A DNA stretch of 64,000 nt from CBDFGK01 sp965247075 (GTDB lineage Bacteria; Pseudomonadota; Gammaproteobacteria; Pseudomonadales; Halieaceae), in the NCBI GenBank assembly GCA_965247075.1, contig CBDFGK010000002.1:496001-560000 (forward strand), in the 5' to 3' direction. The translations under genes were made by a program, and so were the position numbers. How positions within the stretch are numbered: the stretch's first letter is position 1; each line of letters begins with the position of its first letter. The notes below the pieces were generated by a model, which was not told the DNA's origin, did no database searches, and saw only the letters and a program-made list of their open reading frames with translations. Below are positions 8,883 through 17,858 of this stretch, piece by piece.

Positions 8883-8994
8883 GTATAAAACCTCGTTGTT
8901 GTATGTCGCCCCATTATAACGATTTCGGCGGCGTGACAGTAGCGTTGACAAACTGCGTTGCCAATGTCTTAACAGCTGGTTACAGTGTGCCCCA

Positions 8995-10101
8995 ATGAGC
9001 AGCCCCCTGGAACGTTATCAAAAGGATTTACAGCGCGAGGAGTTCCTGGAGGACTTCGCCCAGCGCCTGGCGGTGGAAAAACTTGATGTCCTGTACCGGG
9101 CACTGTTGCTGGCTGATGCGGCTGCGGCGAACAGCAATTTTTGGCAACGTCGCCGGCGGCGTTGGCAGGGACAGCGAGCTGAACCCATCCGCGGTCTTTA
9201 TCTGTGGGGTGGCGTCGGGCGCGGCAAGACCTACCTGGTAGATACATTTTTCGATTGTTTGCCTTTTGAGCGTAAAATGCGCGTGCACTTTCATCGCTTC
9301 ATGCAGCGGGTGCACGCCGAGTTGCGGAGCCTGGAAGGCGCCAAAAACCCGCTTGGGCAGATCGCTGACAAACTGGCCGACGAAGCGCGAGTGCTGTGCT
9401 TTGACGAGTTTTTTGTCTCCGATATTGCCGACGCCATGATCCTGGGTGGCTTGATGGAGCGCCTGTTTGAACGGGGCATTACCCTGGTGGCAACCTCCAA
9501 TATCATTCCGGATGGCCTGTACATGAATGGCCTGCAGCGCCGGCGCTTTCTGCCGGCGATAGGCCTCATCAACCAATATACCGAGGTGGTAAATGTGGAC
9601 GCCGGGGTAGATTACCGTTTGCGGGTGCTGGAAAAAGCCGAGCTCTACCACTATCCACTGGACCAGGAAGCCAACCTCAGCCTGTTGCGCAGCTTTGAGG
9701 CGCTTGCGCCCGAAAGCGGCCAGCAGTGGGAGCGCCTTGAGATAAACGGCCGTTACCTCAGCAGTCGATGGGTGGCTGACGACGTGGTGTGGTTTGAATT
9801 TGCTGAACTCTGCGATGGGCCGCGCAGTCAGAATGACTACATTGAACTGGCCAGAATCTATCACGCCGTGCTACTGGGGAACGTGCCGCAGATGAGTGCG
9901 ACCAGCGATGACCTGGCACGACGCTTTATCAATCTGGTGGACGAATTCTACGATCGCAACGTCAAACTGGTGTTATCGGCGGCGGTGCCGCTACTGGAAC
10001 TCTACCGCGGTGGACGGCTGGAGTTTGAATTCCAGCGCACCTGCAGTCGATTGCAGGAAATGCTATCGCTGGAATACCTGGCGCGGTCCCATAAACCCTA
10101 G
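8995..10101 (+). CDS. zapE: Cell division ATPase ZapE (AFG1 family)
   Basis: This is a 368-residue AFG1-type AAA ATPase. Walker A is GGVGRGKT near residues 72-79 and Walker B is VLCFDEFFVSDIADAM near 132-147, followed by the sensor segment TLVATSNIIPDGLY. ZapE acts at the division septum and destabilises FtsZ polymers under stress in E. coli. The ATG at 8995 starts MSSPLERYQKDL, typical of the family. Its 3' end overlaps the convergent acyltransferase gene by 4 bases. Confidence 0.94.
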   Translation: MSSPLERYQKDLQREEFLEDFAQRLAVEKLDVLYRALLLADAAAANSNFWQRRRRRWQGQRAEPIRGLYLWGGVGRGKTYLVDTFFDCLPFERKMRVHFHRFMQRVHAELRSLEGAKNPLGQIADKLADEARVLCFDEFFVSDIADAMILGGLMERLFERGITLVATSNIIPDGLYMNGLQRRRFLPAIGLINQYTEVVNVDAGVDYRLRVLEKAELYHYPLDQEANLSLLRSFEALAPESGQQWERLEINGRYLSSRWVADDVVWFEFAELCDGPRSQNDYIELARIYHAVLLGNVPQMSATSDDLARRFINLVDEFYDRNVKLVLSAAVPLLELYRGGRLEFEFQRTCSRLQEMLSLEYLARSHKP

Positions 10102-11009
10102 AGCTTATGCGCCTTGGGCCAGCGCCGCTTCAGACAAATCCATTGCTCTGGATTGTCAGTAATCCACTGTTCGAAATGGCAGTTGATCTGGCGACTCAAG
10201 TCGATGGCCTGTTGCTCTGTAGAGGCATCGGGAACGGTGCTGGCCAAGGGTTCATATACCGTTATTTTGTAGCGGGCCTCGCCCAGGCGTTGGGCGCGGA
10301 TGGGAACCAGTGCTGCGCCGGAGCGCAGGGCCAGCCGCGCTGCGCTGGTGTTAGTGAGGGCATCCCTGCCAAAAAAGGGCAGCATGTGGCCGGTGTCCAG
10401 TCGTGTATCCATAGCCAGGCCGATGGAGTTGCCGTCTTTCAATTCTTTTAGTAGTGGTCTGACCCCGGCATCCGTTGGAATCAGCTGAACGCCAAAGTAC
10501 TCCCGCAAGCTGAATAACATCTTCTGCATGGCGGGGTTTGATTCAGCCGCATAGACGGTGCTGATAGAGAGTTGGCAGTGCAGGGAAATCAGGTTGGTCA
10601 ACTGCCAGGCGCCGACATGTGCGGTTACAAAAACTACCGGAGTCTTGGCGTTGATTATCTGCTGGACGCCGGGGCGCAAGTCGAATTCCAGGCGTTGATC
10701 TCGTTCGGCCCAAATTTGTTGCAGCTTGATCAGCTCCGCCGCCGACTTGCCCAGATAGCGAAATATCTGCTTGGCCGTGTGCCGGCGCCATTGGGCCGAT
10801 CGGTCTGGAAAGGCAATGGCAAGATTGGTCTCGGCCTTACCTGCCTTGGCAGAATGCGGACCCACCAGCCCAAAGGCGAAGGCCGCCAGTGCGCCGGCGT
10901 GCTGCGGGGACAGGGTGTTCACAAACCAGAAAACAAAGCGAAAAGCCTGCGCTTCCAGCCACTGGCCAGCCCGGCCGATTCGCTTCGGTAGCAGTAAATA
11001 CTGCGCCAT
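10098..11009 (-). CDS. LpxL/HtrB-type lysophospholipid acyltransferase homologue with altered motif
   Basis: This is a 303-residue inner-membrane protein of the lipid A acyltransferase family (PF03279). The family catalytic motif is H-x4-D/E, but here it reads HVGAWQ (residues about 130-135), placing Gln where the acid should be. The downstream FFGRDA, LALRSGAALVPI and CLKRRWP segments are typical. It is the last gene of a five-gene run: FAAL, reductase, acyltransferase, hydroxylase, this gene. It may acylate lipid A or another lipid, or be a non-catalytic paralogue of the gene at 11635-12621; the sequence alone does not decide. Confidence 0.8.
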   Translation of the reverse strand: MAQYLLLPKRIGRAGQWLEAQAFRFVFWFVNTLSPQHAGALAAFAFGLVGPHSAKAGKAETNLAIAFPDRSAQWRRHTAKQIFRYLGKSAAELIKLQQIWAERDQRLEFDLRPGVQQIINAKTPVVFVTAHVGAWQLTNLISLHCQLSISTVYAAESNPAMQKMLFSLREYFGVQLIPTDAGVRPLLKELKDGNSIGLAMDTRLDTGHMLPFFGRDALTNTSAARLALRSGAALVPIRAQRLGEARYKITVYEPLASTVPDASTEQQAIDLSRQINCHFEQWITDNPEQWICLKRRWPKAHKL

Positions 11010-11033
11010 TGTTAGCCGCTTGGGACTCTGGCG

Positions 11034-11645
11034 CTAGGATTCATTGGCACTGGTGTTAAATACCTTGTCCCACAGGGGAGAGCTGACTCCGTAACGACCT
11101 TCCTGACCGGAAAAGTGATGCTTAAGGTGGTAGTGCTTGAGGTATTTTGCCACCGGGTTACGCATAGGGAAGTGGTGTGTGGAGTAGTGGATATAGTCGT
11201 AAATCAGGTAGCCAATGATAAAAAAGGCAATAAAGGGTTCAATCCATGGGGCCGGGAGTACCATCCCAAACAGCAGGTACAGCGCCGCCATAATGGGTAT
11301 CGCCCCGGCCGGAGGCATTACCAATCGCGTCTTGTCCTTGGGGTCGTGGTGGTGGTTGCCATGGAACAGGAATACCAGCCACTTGCCCTGCTTGCTATGC
11401 GCTCGATAGTGAAACAAAAAGCGGTGCAGGCAGTACTCGGTGAGAGTCCAGATAAGCATACCGGCGACGCCGATGGCCAGTACTGACACAAGCGGCAAGT
11501 GATGTAGCGTGAAGCTGCGCCACAACAACCAGATAACCACCGGTCCCCACAACAGCAGCGGGGTTAGCGGGTGTACGTGTGACAAGCGTTCGAGAAAGTC
11601 GTTCTCGAACAGGCGAATGGATTGGTGTTCCTGCTCAGGCTGCAT
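11034..11645 (-). CDS. Fatty acid 2-hydroxylase-like di-iron protein (Scs7/FA2H type)
   Basis: This is a 203-residue integral membrane protein of the fatty acid hydroxylase superfamily (PF04116). The histidine clusters that bind the two irons are HRFLFH, HGNHHHDPKDKTRLVMPP, YDYIHYSTHHFP and KHYHLKHHF, ending with YGVSSPLWDKVFNT. This order and spacing closely resemble eukaryotic Scs7/FA2H, which 2-hydroxylate the acyl chain of ceramide. It overlaps the preceding acyltransferase by 11 bases and lies in the same run as the ceramide reductase and acyl-ACP synthetase homologues, so ceramide hydroxylation is a reasonable inference; another lipid substrate remains possible. Confidence 0.85.
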   Translation of the reverse strand: MQPEQEHQSIRLFENDFLERLSHVHPLTPLLLWGPVVIWLLWRSFTLHHLPLVSVLAIGVAGMLIWTLTEYCLHRFLFHYRAHSKQGKWLVFLFHGNHHHDPKDKTRLVMPPAGAIPIMAALYLLFGMVLPAPWIEPFIAFFIIGYLIYDYIHYSTHHFPMRNPVAKYLKHYHLKHHFSGQEGRYGVSSPLWDKVFNTSANES

Positions 11646-12621
11646 AAGTATCTATGTCGGTATGTTTGCCGACATCCTCGGTTGGTTCGATCTTACCCTT
11701 TACCCACAAGCGTTTCGAGCAAAACCAGCCTTCCGGATCGGCCCGTATCCAGTCCTCGAACAAATTGTGTACCTGCTGGATGACGTCCTGCGCCCGGCTG
11801 TCCTCGCCGGCAGTGGCATCCCTGGCCTGTATGGGGGGGTGAAATGTTACCCGGTAGCGGGCGTCGCCAATGCGCTCAACCTGTGCCGGCACCAGATCGC
11901 ACTGAAATTTGAAGGCCAGCTTGGCCGGCAACAGGGTGGATAATTTATCGCGGCCAAAAAAGCCTATGGGTGACCCTTCATCCACTCGCCGGTCCATGAC
12001 CATGGCGGCGGTGCGGCCCTGCTTGAGTGCCCGCATCAAGGCGCGAGCACTATTGTCACGGGGCAGCAATTGACAGTTGAGGGCTGTTCGACTGTCGAGC
12101 AGCAAGCGGTCCAGGTAGGGGTTGGTGGGTGGGGAGTACAGGCTCGCATAGGGAATACCCATTTTGGCCATGGCCGAACCGACCACTTCCCAGTTGTTAA
12201 GGTGGGCAGTAACTATGACGCAAGGTCGCTGCGGCTCGCTGTAGGTGACGACAGGCTCGCAAATGACTATCTCCAGGCGGCTGTCCTCCTCGAGGATAGT
12301 GTCCAGGTGCCGGTATTCGGCCATCACCCGCCCCGCCTGTCCCCAGGCTCGCAACAGCAGCGCATCAAGTTCACTATCGTCAAGCTCCGGAAAGGCCAAC
12401 GCCAGGTTCTCGCGGTAGATCGCGTTTTTGCGCTGCAGACGCGATCCTATCCAGGCACCCACGCGCGCGCCAAGGCGCGAGGCGATATCGATTGGTAACA
12501 GGCGGAACAGACTGGTGAGTGACCACACCAGCGCATAGTCAAGTCGCCACAGCAGTGTTTGCAGCAAGTGGTTTTCTCGGGCCAGTTTGCGCAGCGAATT
12601 GCCGACAATGAACTCAGCCAT
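11635..12621 (-). CDS. LpxL/HtrB-type lysophospholipid acyltransferase
   Basis: This is a 328-residue member of the lipid A acyltransferase family with an intact catalytic motif, HLNNWE (H-x4-E), near residue 140. The FFGRDKLSTLLPAKLAF and GWFCSKRLWVKG segments are typical. The N-terminal hydrophobic stretch (DYALVWSLTSLFRLLP) anchors it to the inner membrane. Its 3' end overlaps the hydroxylase gene start. The substrate could be lipid A (secondary acylation) or a sphingolipid-derived product, given the neighbours. It is a distant paralogue of the 10098-11009 product. Confidence 0.83.
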   Translation of the reverse strand: MAEFIVGNSLRKLARENHLLQTLLWRLDYALVWSLTSLFRLLPIDIASRLGARVGAWIGSRLQRKNAIYRENLALAFPELDDSELDALLLRAWGQAGRVMAEYRHLDTILEEDSRLEIVICEPVVTYSEPQRPCVIVTAHLNNWEVVGSAMAKMGIPYASLYSPPTNPYLDRLLLDSRTALNCQLLPRDNSARALMRALKQGRTAAMVMDRRVDEGSPIGFFGRDKLSTLLPAKLAFKFQCDLVPAQVERIGDARYRVTFHPPIQARDATAGEDSRAQDVIQQVHNLFEDWIRADPEGWFCSKRLWVKGKIEPTEDVGKHTDIDTYAA

Positions 12622-12696
12622 AGGGCATCAATCAGTATGGAAAACAGTCTTCTATTGTAGCTCAGCTACCTGGCCGGGCAGCGGACTTTTTTATTG

Positions 12697-13638
12697 TCAA
12701 AATGCCGATTTTTGCAGGGCTTGCAAGCCCTGTTGCAGCTTGATGTGGGGACTCCAACCGGTAGCAGCGCTGATGGCGCTATTGTCTGCGACCCAGTTCG
12801 GGTGCCGCAGCTCCCGCAGTTTAGCGGGGGTGAGCATCGGCGCTCGGCCGCTGAGTTTCGCCAGGCCCAGGTTGGCCGCTGCAATTGCGTCCAGTAATAA
12901 TCGTGGCACGGGCCACAGGCGCACTGGCCTGGCGTAGATCTGCGCGGCGATGGCGGCCATCTCGGTCCAATCGTAACCGCCATTGTTGCCGTCGTGAAGC
13001 TGGAAAGTCTGGCCAGAAATTGTCTCCGCCGTCAGGCAGCGAAGCGCCGCTGTCGCCAGGTCATCCACGTGGATGAGTGAGGTACGCGCGCTAATGTCAC
13101 CCGGCACGGCAGCGAGGCCTTTCTCCATGGTCCGGAAAATGGGCAGCATTTCCTTGTCGCCGGGTCCGTATACAACTGGTGGACGCATGATTGTCCAGTC
13201 CAGCCCGCTCGCGTCGTTCTGCAAGCAATCTTCGGCCGCCCGCTTGCTGCGCGAGTACCAGGACAACTGGGGTTCGCGTGCCACGATTGATGAAAAGTGC
13301 AGGAATCGAGGCGGCCCGGTTTGAGATCGCGCCGCCTGACAGAGATTACTAGTGCCCTGCACATTGGTGCTTTCGAAGCTCTGGTAGTTGTGCCCGCGCA
13401 CTGCTCCGGCCAGGTGGATTACGGCCTGACAGCTGTCCAGCAAGCTATGCAGAGCCTGATGGTCATGCAGATCGCCGCTGATAAGTTCGACGCCGAAAGA
13501 GCGTAGCCTGGCGGCAGCCTGGGGATCGCGCACCAAGGCACGAATGTGCGCACCTTCACTCTGGAGCATGCGACAGAGGGTAGTGCCGATAAAACCGGTA
13601 GCGCCGGTAAGGGCAATCAGGCTGCCATGGAGATTCAG
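12697..13638 (-). CDS. cerR: NAD(P)-dependent epimerase/dehydratase-type reductase, CerR-like
   Basis: This is an extended short-chain dehydrogenase of about 313 residues. The nucleotide-binding motif TGATGFIGTT is at residues about 11-20 and the catalytic pair in WYSRSKRAAED near residue 150 is the YxxxK motif. In Caulobacter the CerR reductase of this family reduces the 3-keto group during ceramide synthesis. The frame has no ATG before the Rossmann motif: the first ATG (13569) would delete it. The best start is a CTG at 13638 that overlaps the FAAL stop as CTGA, giving MNLHGSLIALTG. Function by family and context; the start is inferred. Confidence 0.8.
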   Translation of the reverse strand: MNLHGSLIALTGATGFIGTTLCRMLQSEGAHIRALVRDPQAAARLRSFGVELISGDLHDHQALHSLLDSCQAVIHLAGAVRGHNYQSFESTNVQGTSNLCQAARSQTGPPRFLHFSSIVAREPQLSWYSRSKRAAEDCLQNDASGLDWTIMRPPVVYGPGDKEMLPIFRTMEKGLAAVPGDISARTSLIHVDDLATAALRCLTAETISGQTFQLHDGNNGGYDWTEMAAIAAQIYARPVRLWPVPRLLLDAIAAANLGLAKLSGRAPMLTPAKLRELRHPNWVADNSAISAATGWSPHIKLQQGLQALQKSAF

Positions 13639-15404
13639 GCTGAGGCCACCCTCAGGCGAACTTCTTCAGCAACCGCGCCGAGCGTGTTGGCATCGTGAGC
13701 TGCAATAAAGTCGAGACGTGCCTTGGCACGGGAGAGCTTGCCGGAGGAGGTCTTGGGCAAGGAGTGAATGGGAACCAGTTCTACCGAGCAGTCCAGGCTC
13801 ATTTCCATGCGTAACAAGGCTGTCAGGCGACGTACCAGGTTGTTGCGTTTGGTGGGATCTGTTTCGCGGCACTGCACTACCAGCACACACAGTTCTTCGC
13901 CCTCGTGGTCCGGTGCAGAAAAGGCAAGTGCCTCACCGACACGTACCTCAGGCTGGGTCTCGGCAATGTGCTCAAGATCCTGTGGCCAAATGTTGCGTCC
14001 ACGAATAATGATCAGGTCTTTTTTGCGGCCGGTGATGGTTAGCACCTCATCGACGGTATAACCGATATCACCTGTATTGAGCCAGCCTTCACCGCATAGC
14101 GCGTGGCTGGTTTCTTCCGGCAAATTGAAATAACCGGACATGATGCAGGGGCTGCGCAAGTGAACCACACCGCTGTGCCAGTCTTCCAGCACCGCGCCAT
14201 CGTCGTCGCGTATCTCAATTTCAAAATTGGACAGTGGCTTACCACAGTTTACGAAGTGACGCCCGCGGCCTTCCTGCTCGTTTTCATCCATCAATACTGC
14301 GTGGTGATGGTCTGAGAGGTGATTGCTATCGATATAGTGTGTAGTAAAACCGGTGTTCAGGGGAGAGAAACTAACGCCAAGTGTGCATTCGGCCATACCA
14401 TAACAGGCCAGGAAGGCGCGCTGATCGAATCCGCAGGGGGCCAGCAAATCAGCAAAGTGTTGCAGGGTCTGGGGGCGAATCATTTCCGCGCCGATACCCG
14501 CTACCCGCCAATTGCTGAGATCGTAATTCTTGAGGTCATTCTCGCGCACCCGGCGTGCACACAGGTCATAGCCGAATGATGGTGCGAATGAAATGGTGGC
14601 ACGGGATTGGGTCATCAGGTTTAGCCACTGGCGCGGCCGCATCGCGAATTCGCGTGTGTCCAGATAGTCCACGGATACCTGTGCTGACATGGGTACCAGT
14701 ACAAAACCCACCAGCCCCATATCGTGGTAGAAGGGCAGCCACGACATGAAGCGATCTTTATTGCTCAGTTCCAGACCTTGCCTGATGGCTTGCAAGTTTG
14801 CCATGGCGGTACGCTGTTCAATGACGACGCCGCGCGGGAAACGCGTGCTGCCTGAAGTGTACTGAATATAGGCGATGTCTGCGGGGCTGATCGTGGGTAA
14901 GGGTAAGTCGTTGGCCGGCAGGTCGTGAAATGCCTCGGGCTGGTCAACCATGCGCACACCAAGGCCTTCGCCGGCTTCCTTCAGGAAGGGCAGATAGCCC
15001 TCGGATGCCACCGCGACTTCTGCATGGCTGGCCTCAAGCAGGCGTTGTAGCTGTGCAACATAAGTGCTGTGTGCGCCTATTTTTACGGACGCGGGCAGGG
15101 CTACAGGAATGAGGCCGCTGTACTGGCAGGCATAGAAAAACTTGATGAATTCGGGGTTGGTCTCAGCGACCAGGGCAACACGATCGCCTTTGTTCAAGCC
15201 AAGACCAAGTAGTTTGCGGCCCAGCTCTATCGCCTGGTCTCTTAAATCGCGGTAGGAAATGCTGGCGTAAATGACGCCGCGGCCGGTGTAGAAATTGGCT
15301 CCGGTGTCACCCTTGGCGGCGTAATCCATAGCCTCGGTGAGGGTCTCAAAATCGGCAGCCCGGTAGGGTAGCTCGTGGCCAGTTGGCGTAGCGACGACTT
15401 GCAA
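13635..15404 (-). CDS. aasR: Fatty acyl-AMP ligase / acyl-ACP synthetase, AasR-like
   Basis: This is an adenylate-forming enzyme of the FAAL subfamily that activates a fatty acid and loads it onto a carrier protein. Motifs include YIQYTSGSTRFPRGV (phosphate-binding loop), PFYHDMGLVGFVLVP, ACYGMAECTLGVS, GWLNTGDIGY and GRKKDLIIIRGRNIWPQDLE. The start is taken as a TTG at 15404 with AAGGGG about 6 bases upstream (589 residues); an ATG at 15479 would add a non-family leader. It heads the five-gene run and is coupled to the CerR-like gene by CTGA. In Caulobacter the acyl-ACP synthetase AasR charges the ACP used by serine palmitoyltransferase. Confidence 0.85.
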   Translation of the reverse strand: MQVVATPTGHELPYRAADFETLTEAMDYAAKGDTGANFYTGRGVIYASISYRDLRDQAIELGRKLLGLGLNKGDRVALVAETNPEFIKFFYACQYSGLIPVALPASVKIGAHSTYVAQLQRLLEASHAEVAVASEGYLPFLKEAGEGLGVRMVDQPEAFHDLPANDLPLPTISPADIAYIQYTSGSTRFPRGVVIEQRTAMANLQAIRQGLELSNKDRFMSWLPFYHDMGLVGFVLVPMSAQVSVDYLDTREFAMRPRQWLNLMTQSRATISFAPSFGYDLCARRVRENDLKNYDLSNWRVAGIGAEMIRPQTLQHFADLLAPCGFDQRAFLACYGMAECTLGVSFSPLNTGFTTHYIDSNHLSDHHHAVLMDENEQEGRGRHFVNCGKPLSNFEIEIRDDDGAVLEDWHSGVVHLRSPCIMSGYFNLPEETSHALCGEGWLNTGDIGYTVDEVLTITGRKKDLIIIRGRNIWPQDLEHIAETQPEVRVGEALAFSAPDHEGEELCVLVVQCRETDPTKRNNLVRRLTALLRMEMSLDCSVELVPIHSLPKTSSGKLSRAKARLDFIAAHDANTLGAVAEEVRLRVASA

Positions 15405-15882
15405 TTTGTTCCCCTTCCGTTTGACGGCGGTTGGCGACCAGGTCGACAACGTTGTGTAAGTCAATAAAATAAATAGCAACCATTGACCACAATGATGAGC
15501 GGTAAGTTAGTTTGATTGAGCCCTATTGGGTGTCACCGATTGTCCTTTTTCTTCGTATGTATATCTGCGCATACTAACGGTTTCTTTTGTCTATCCAGTG
15601 CGGCGCTATGTTAGCATCTCTCACAAAGCGACTTATAGGTAATAATACCAATCAAGGTGCCTGGTCTAAAAAATAAATTGAGGGATTCTTTAGCTAATTC
15701 GTCTTGCCGTGGGTTGGTGAGGTTTTGCATTGTACAAGCGCTTGCTATGCAGCCCTTCCTTATTTTCTGTGAAAGCTGCCAACTATATGTTATTTAAAGA
15801 TATTTTTCCAGTTTATTGCACTTGCAAGAAGATTGGGGCTATACTCCATGCCTACTAAGGTCTGGGAACGAAGACATAAGGC
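15405..15882. other. Divergent intergenic region between aasR-like and bcerS-like genes
   Basis: This AT-rich stretch of about 480 bases separates the two divergent halves of the ceramide gene set. No convincing coding frame is present beyond a possible N-terminal extension of the aasR-like frame to 15479. A sigma-70-like promoter faces the bcerS-like gene (listed separately). The size and base composition suggest it holds control sites for both directions. Confidence 0.6.
15816..15845 (+). promoter_or_regulatory. Sigma-70-type promoter for the bcerS-like gene
   Basis: TTGCAC at 15816-15821 and TATACT at 15840-15845 are separated by 18 bases. This leaves a leader of about 30 bases to the ATG at 15883. 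Both boxes differ from consensus by only one or two bases. Confidence 0.55.
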
Positions 15883-17025
15883 ATGCACAATTCGAGTACC
15901 GGCCCTATCACCCTGAGGATGGTGACAGATAAGCAACAGCTACGCCATTTTATCGCGGTCCCTCACCGCATCTACGCCTCTGACCCCGCCTGGATTGCAC
16001 CGCTCAACCTTGAGCAAATGCAGCGTTTTTCTCCCGACAACCATTTTTTCCGGCATGCGCGCTGGTGCGCCTGGGTCGCCTACAGAGACGGTCAGCCGGT
16101 GGGGCGCATCAGTGCCCAGGTAGATGATTTGCACCAGCAGCAACATGGCGATGGGCTGGGTTACTTCGGCATGTTGGAGGCTGAAGATGATCCTGCCCTG
16201 TTCGCCCTGCTGTGCGGTGCGGCAGAGCAATGGCTGCGCGAACAGGGCATGCGCCGGGTGCGCGGCCCCTATAATTTGCACGTCAATGAAGAACTGGGCT
16301 TGCTGGTGGATGGTTTTACCACCCCCCCCTATGTATTAATGGGCCACGGTCGTCCCTATTACGGTGCGCGGGTGGAAGAGCAGGCCTACAGCCCGGTCAA
16401 GGATTTGCTGGCCTATCAAATTAGTCCTGACTTTGAGACGCCGCGGGTAATGACAAAATTGGTGCAACGCGTCTCCAGCCGTGTCACGGTTCGCTGCTTG
16501 CGGCGCAAGCAATTGCGCGAAGATGCTGAACTCATGCGTGAAATATTCAACGATGCCTGGCAGCACAACTGGAGCTTTGTGCCGCTGGCTGCCGAGAGTT
16601 GGCTGGATACGGTAACAACACTGACTGCGCTGCTGCCGGATGACTACATCCAGATTGCCGAGTACGACGGCAAGCCGGCCGCCTTTGTCGTCGCCTTGCC
16701 CAATCTCAATGAGGCGGCCAGGGATTTACATGGCAAGTTGTTGCCGTTTGGGTGGGCAAGGTTACTGTGGCGCTTGAAAGTCAAAAGCCCACGTACCGCA
16801 CGCATACCGCTGTTGGGCGTTCGTCAGGAGTTTCAGCACTCCCGGCTGGGCCTCACGCTGGCTTTTATGGTAACCGATGCGGTTCGCGAAGTGCTGCGGT
16901 CACGCGGCGTGCAGAACGTAGAAATGGGCTGGATTCTGGAAGATAACGAAGGCATGCGCAACATCGTTGAAACTATCGGTGGCGAAGCGTATAAGCGATA
17001 CCGAATGTACGAGAAGGCACTGTAA
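15883..17025 (+). CDS. bcerS: GNAT-fold N-acyltransferase, bacterial ceramide synthase-like
   Basis: This 380-residue protein has a GNAT-type acyltransferase fold in two halves: an N-terminal segment (RMVTDKQQLRHFIAVPHRIY, then DPAWIAPL) and a C-terminal acyl-CoA binding region ending GWILEDNEGMRNIVETIGGE and KRYRMYEKAL. Length and layout match the bacterial ceramide synthase bCerS of Caulobacter, which N-acylates the long-chain base. The assignment rests on family resemblance plus the spt, acpR, aasR and cerR homologues nearby. A C8 run lies at 16322-16329 inside the gene. It is followed after 4 bases by the nucleotidyltransferase gene. Confidence 0.75.
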   Translation: MHNSSTGPITLRMVTDKQQLRHFIAVPHRIYASDPAWIAPLNLEQMQRFSPDNHFFRHARWCAWVAYRDGQPVGRISAQVDDLHQQQHGDGLGYFGMLEAEDDPALFALLCGAAEQWLREQGMRRVRGPYNLHVNEELGLLVDGFTTPPYVLMGHGRPYYGARVEEQAYSPVKDLLAYQISPDFETPRVMTKLVQRVSSRVTVRCLRRKQLREDAELMREIFNDAWQHNWSFVPLAAESWLDTVTTLTALLPDDYIQIAEYDGKPAAFVVALPNLNEAARDLHGKLLPFGWARLLWRLKVKSPRTARIPLLGVRQEFQHSRLGLTLAFMVTDAVREVLRSRGVQNVEMGWILEDNEGMRNIVETIGGEAYKRYRMYEKAL

Positions 17026-17029
17026 TCCT

Positions 17030-17848
17030 ATGCAACTGGACCCACACGACCACCAAATGACGGCCATTGTTTTGGCGGGAGATCGCAGCAAGGCGGATTC
17101 GCTTATCGATCATTCTGAGGCGGATTGTAAAGCCCTGATCGACATTGATGACATACCGATGGTGCGCAGGGTACTGTCGGCGCTGCGTGAATCCCGGGTT
17201 GTTAAAAGCGTATTTCTGGCTGGCCCCGAGGGCAGCGAAGTCGCCGCCGACGCGCCCTTGCAGGCGATGATTGACAGCGGCGAAATTGGTTGGAGCGAAC
17301 CGGATGTTAGCCCCAGTGCCAGCGCTTTTCGCACCATGCAGTCGATTGACCCGGAGCAGCCGATACTGCTCACCACGGCAGATCATCCGCTGTTAACTGC
17401 TGAAATTGTCGATGCTTTTGGACGCCAGAGTCTGGCCGATGACATTGATGTGACGGTTGGGCTGGCCCCCTATGCCTTGATTGAGGAAGCTTATCCGGGC
17501 ATCAGGAAAACCGTACTGCGTTTCAGTGATGGCGAATTCTGTGGTTGTAATCTGTTTGCCTTTCTTACCCCGGAAGGCAGGCGCGCTGCGCGCTTCTGGC
17601 GCAAGATCGAACAGGAGCGGAAAAAACCGCTGCTGGTCATAGGTTTATTGGGCTGGTGGGCAGTGATCCGCTATCGCCTCGGGATGCTGCCCCTGGAAGA
17701 GGCGCTGGCCAAATTGAGTAAGCGACTGGGATTGAGAATGCGGGCGGTTATCCTGCCCTATGCCAATGCCTCCATTGATGTGGATTCAGTGGCTGACCTG
17801 ATGTTGGTGAAAGGATTTTTTGAAAAGGCGCGTCGCGAGGAGAGCTGA
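17030..17848 (+). CDS. MobA-like NTP transferase domain protein
   Basis: This 272-residue protein begins with a nucleotidyltransferase (GT-A) domain: TAIVLAGDRSKADSLI, KALIDIDDIPMVRRVL and LLTTADHPLLTAE, the pattern of enzymes that join an NTP to a phosphorylated small molecule. The C-terminal part contains a hydrophobic stretch (LLVIGLLGWWAVIRYRLGML) that may bind the membrane. The ATG at 17030 comes 4 bases after the bcerS-like stop, so the pair is probably an operon. It could activate a polar head group or sugar for a sphingolipid; that is inference and no substrate can be read from the sequence. Confidence 0.7.
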   Translation: MQLDPHDHQMTAIVLAGDRSKADSLIDHSEADCKALIDIDDIPMVRRVLSALRESRVVKSVFLAGPEGSEVAADAPLQAMIDSGEIGWSEPDVSPSASAFRTMQSIDPEQPILLTTADHPLLTAEIVDAFGRQSLADDIDVTVGLAPYALIEEAYPGIRKTVLRFSDGEFCGCNLFAFLTPEGRRAARFWRKIEQERKKPLLVIGLLGWWAVIRYRLGMLPLEEALAKLSKRLGLRMRAVILPYANASIDVDSVADLMLVKGFFEKARREES

Positions 17849-17858
17849 GTTTGTGCCC

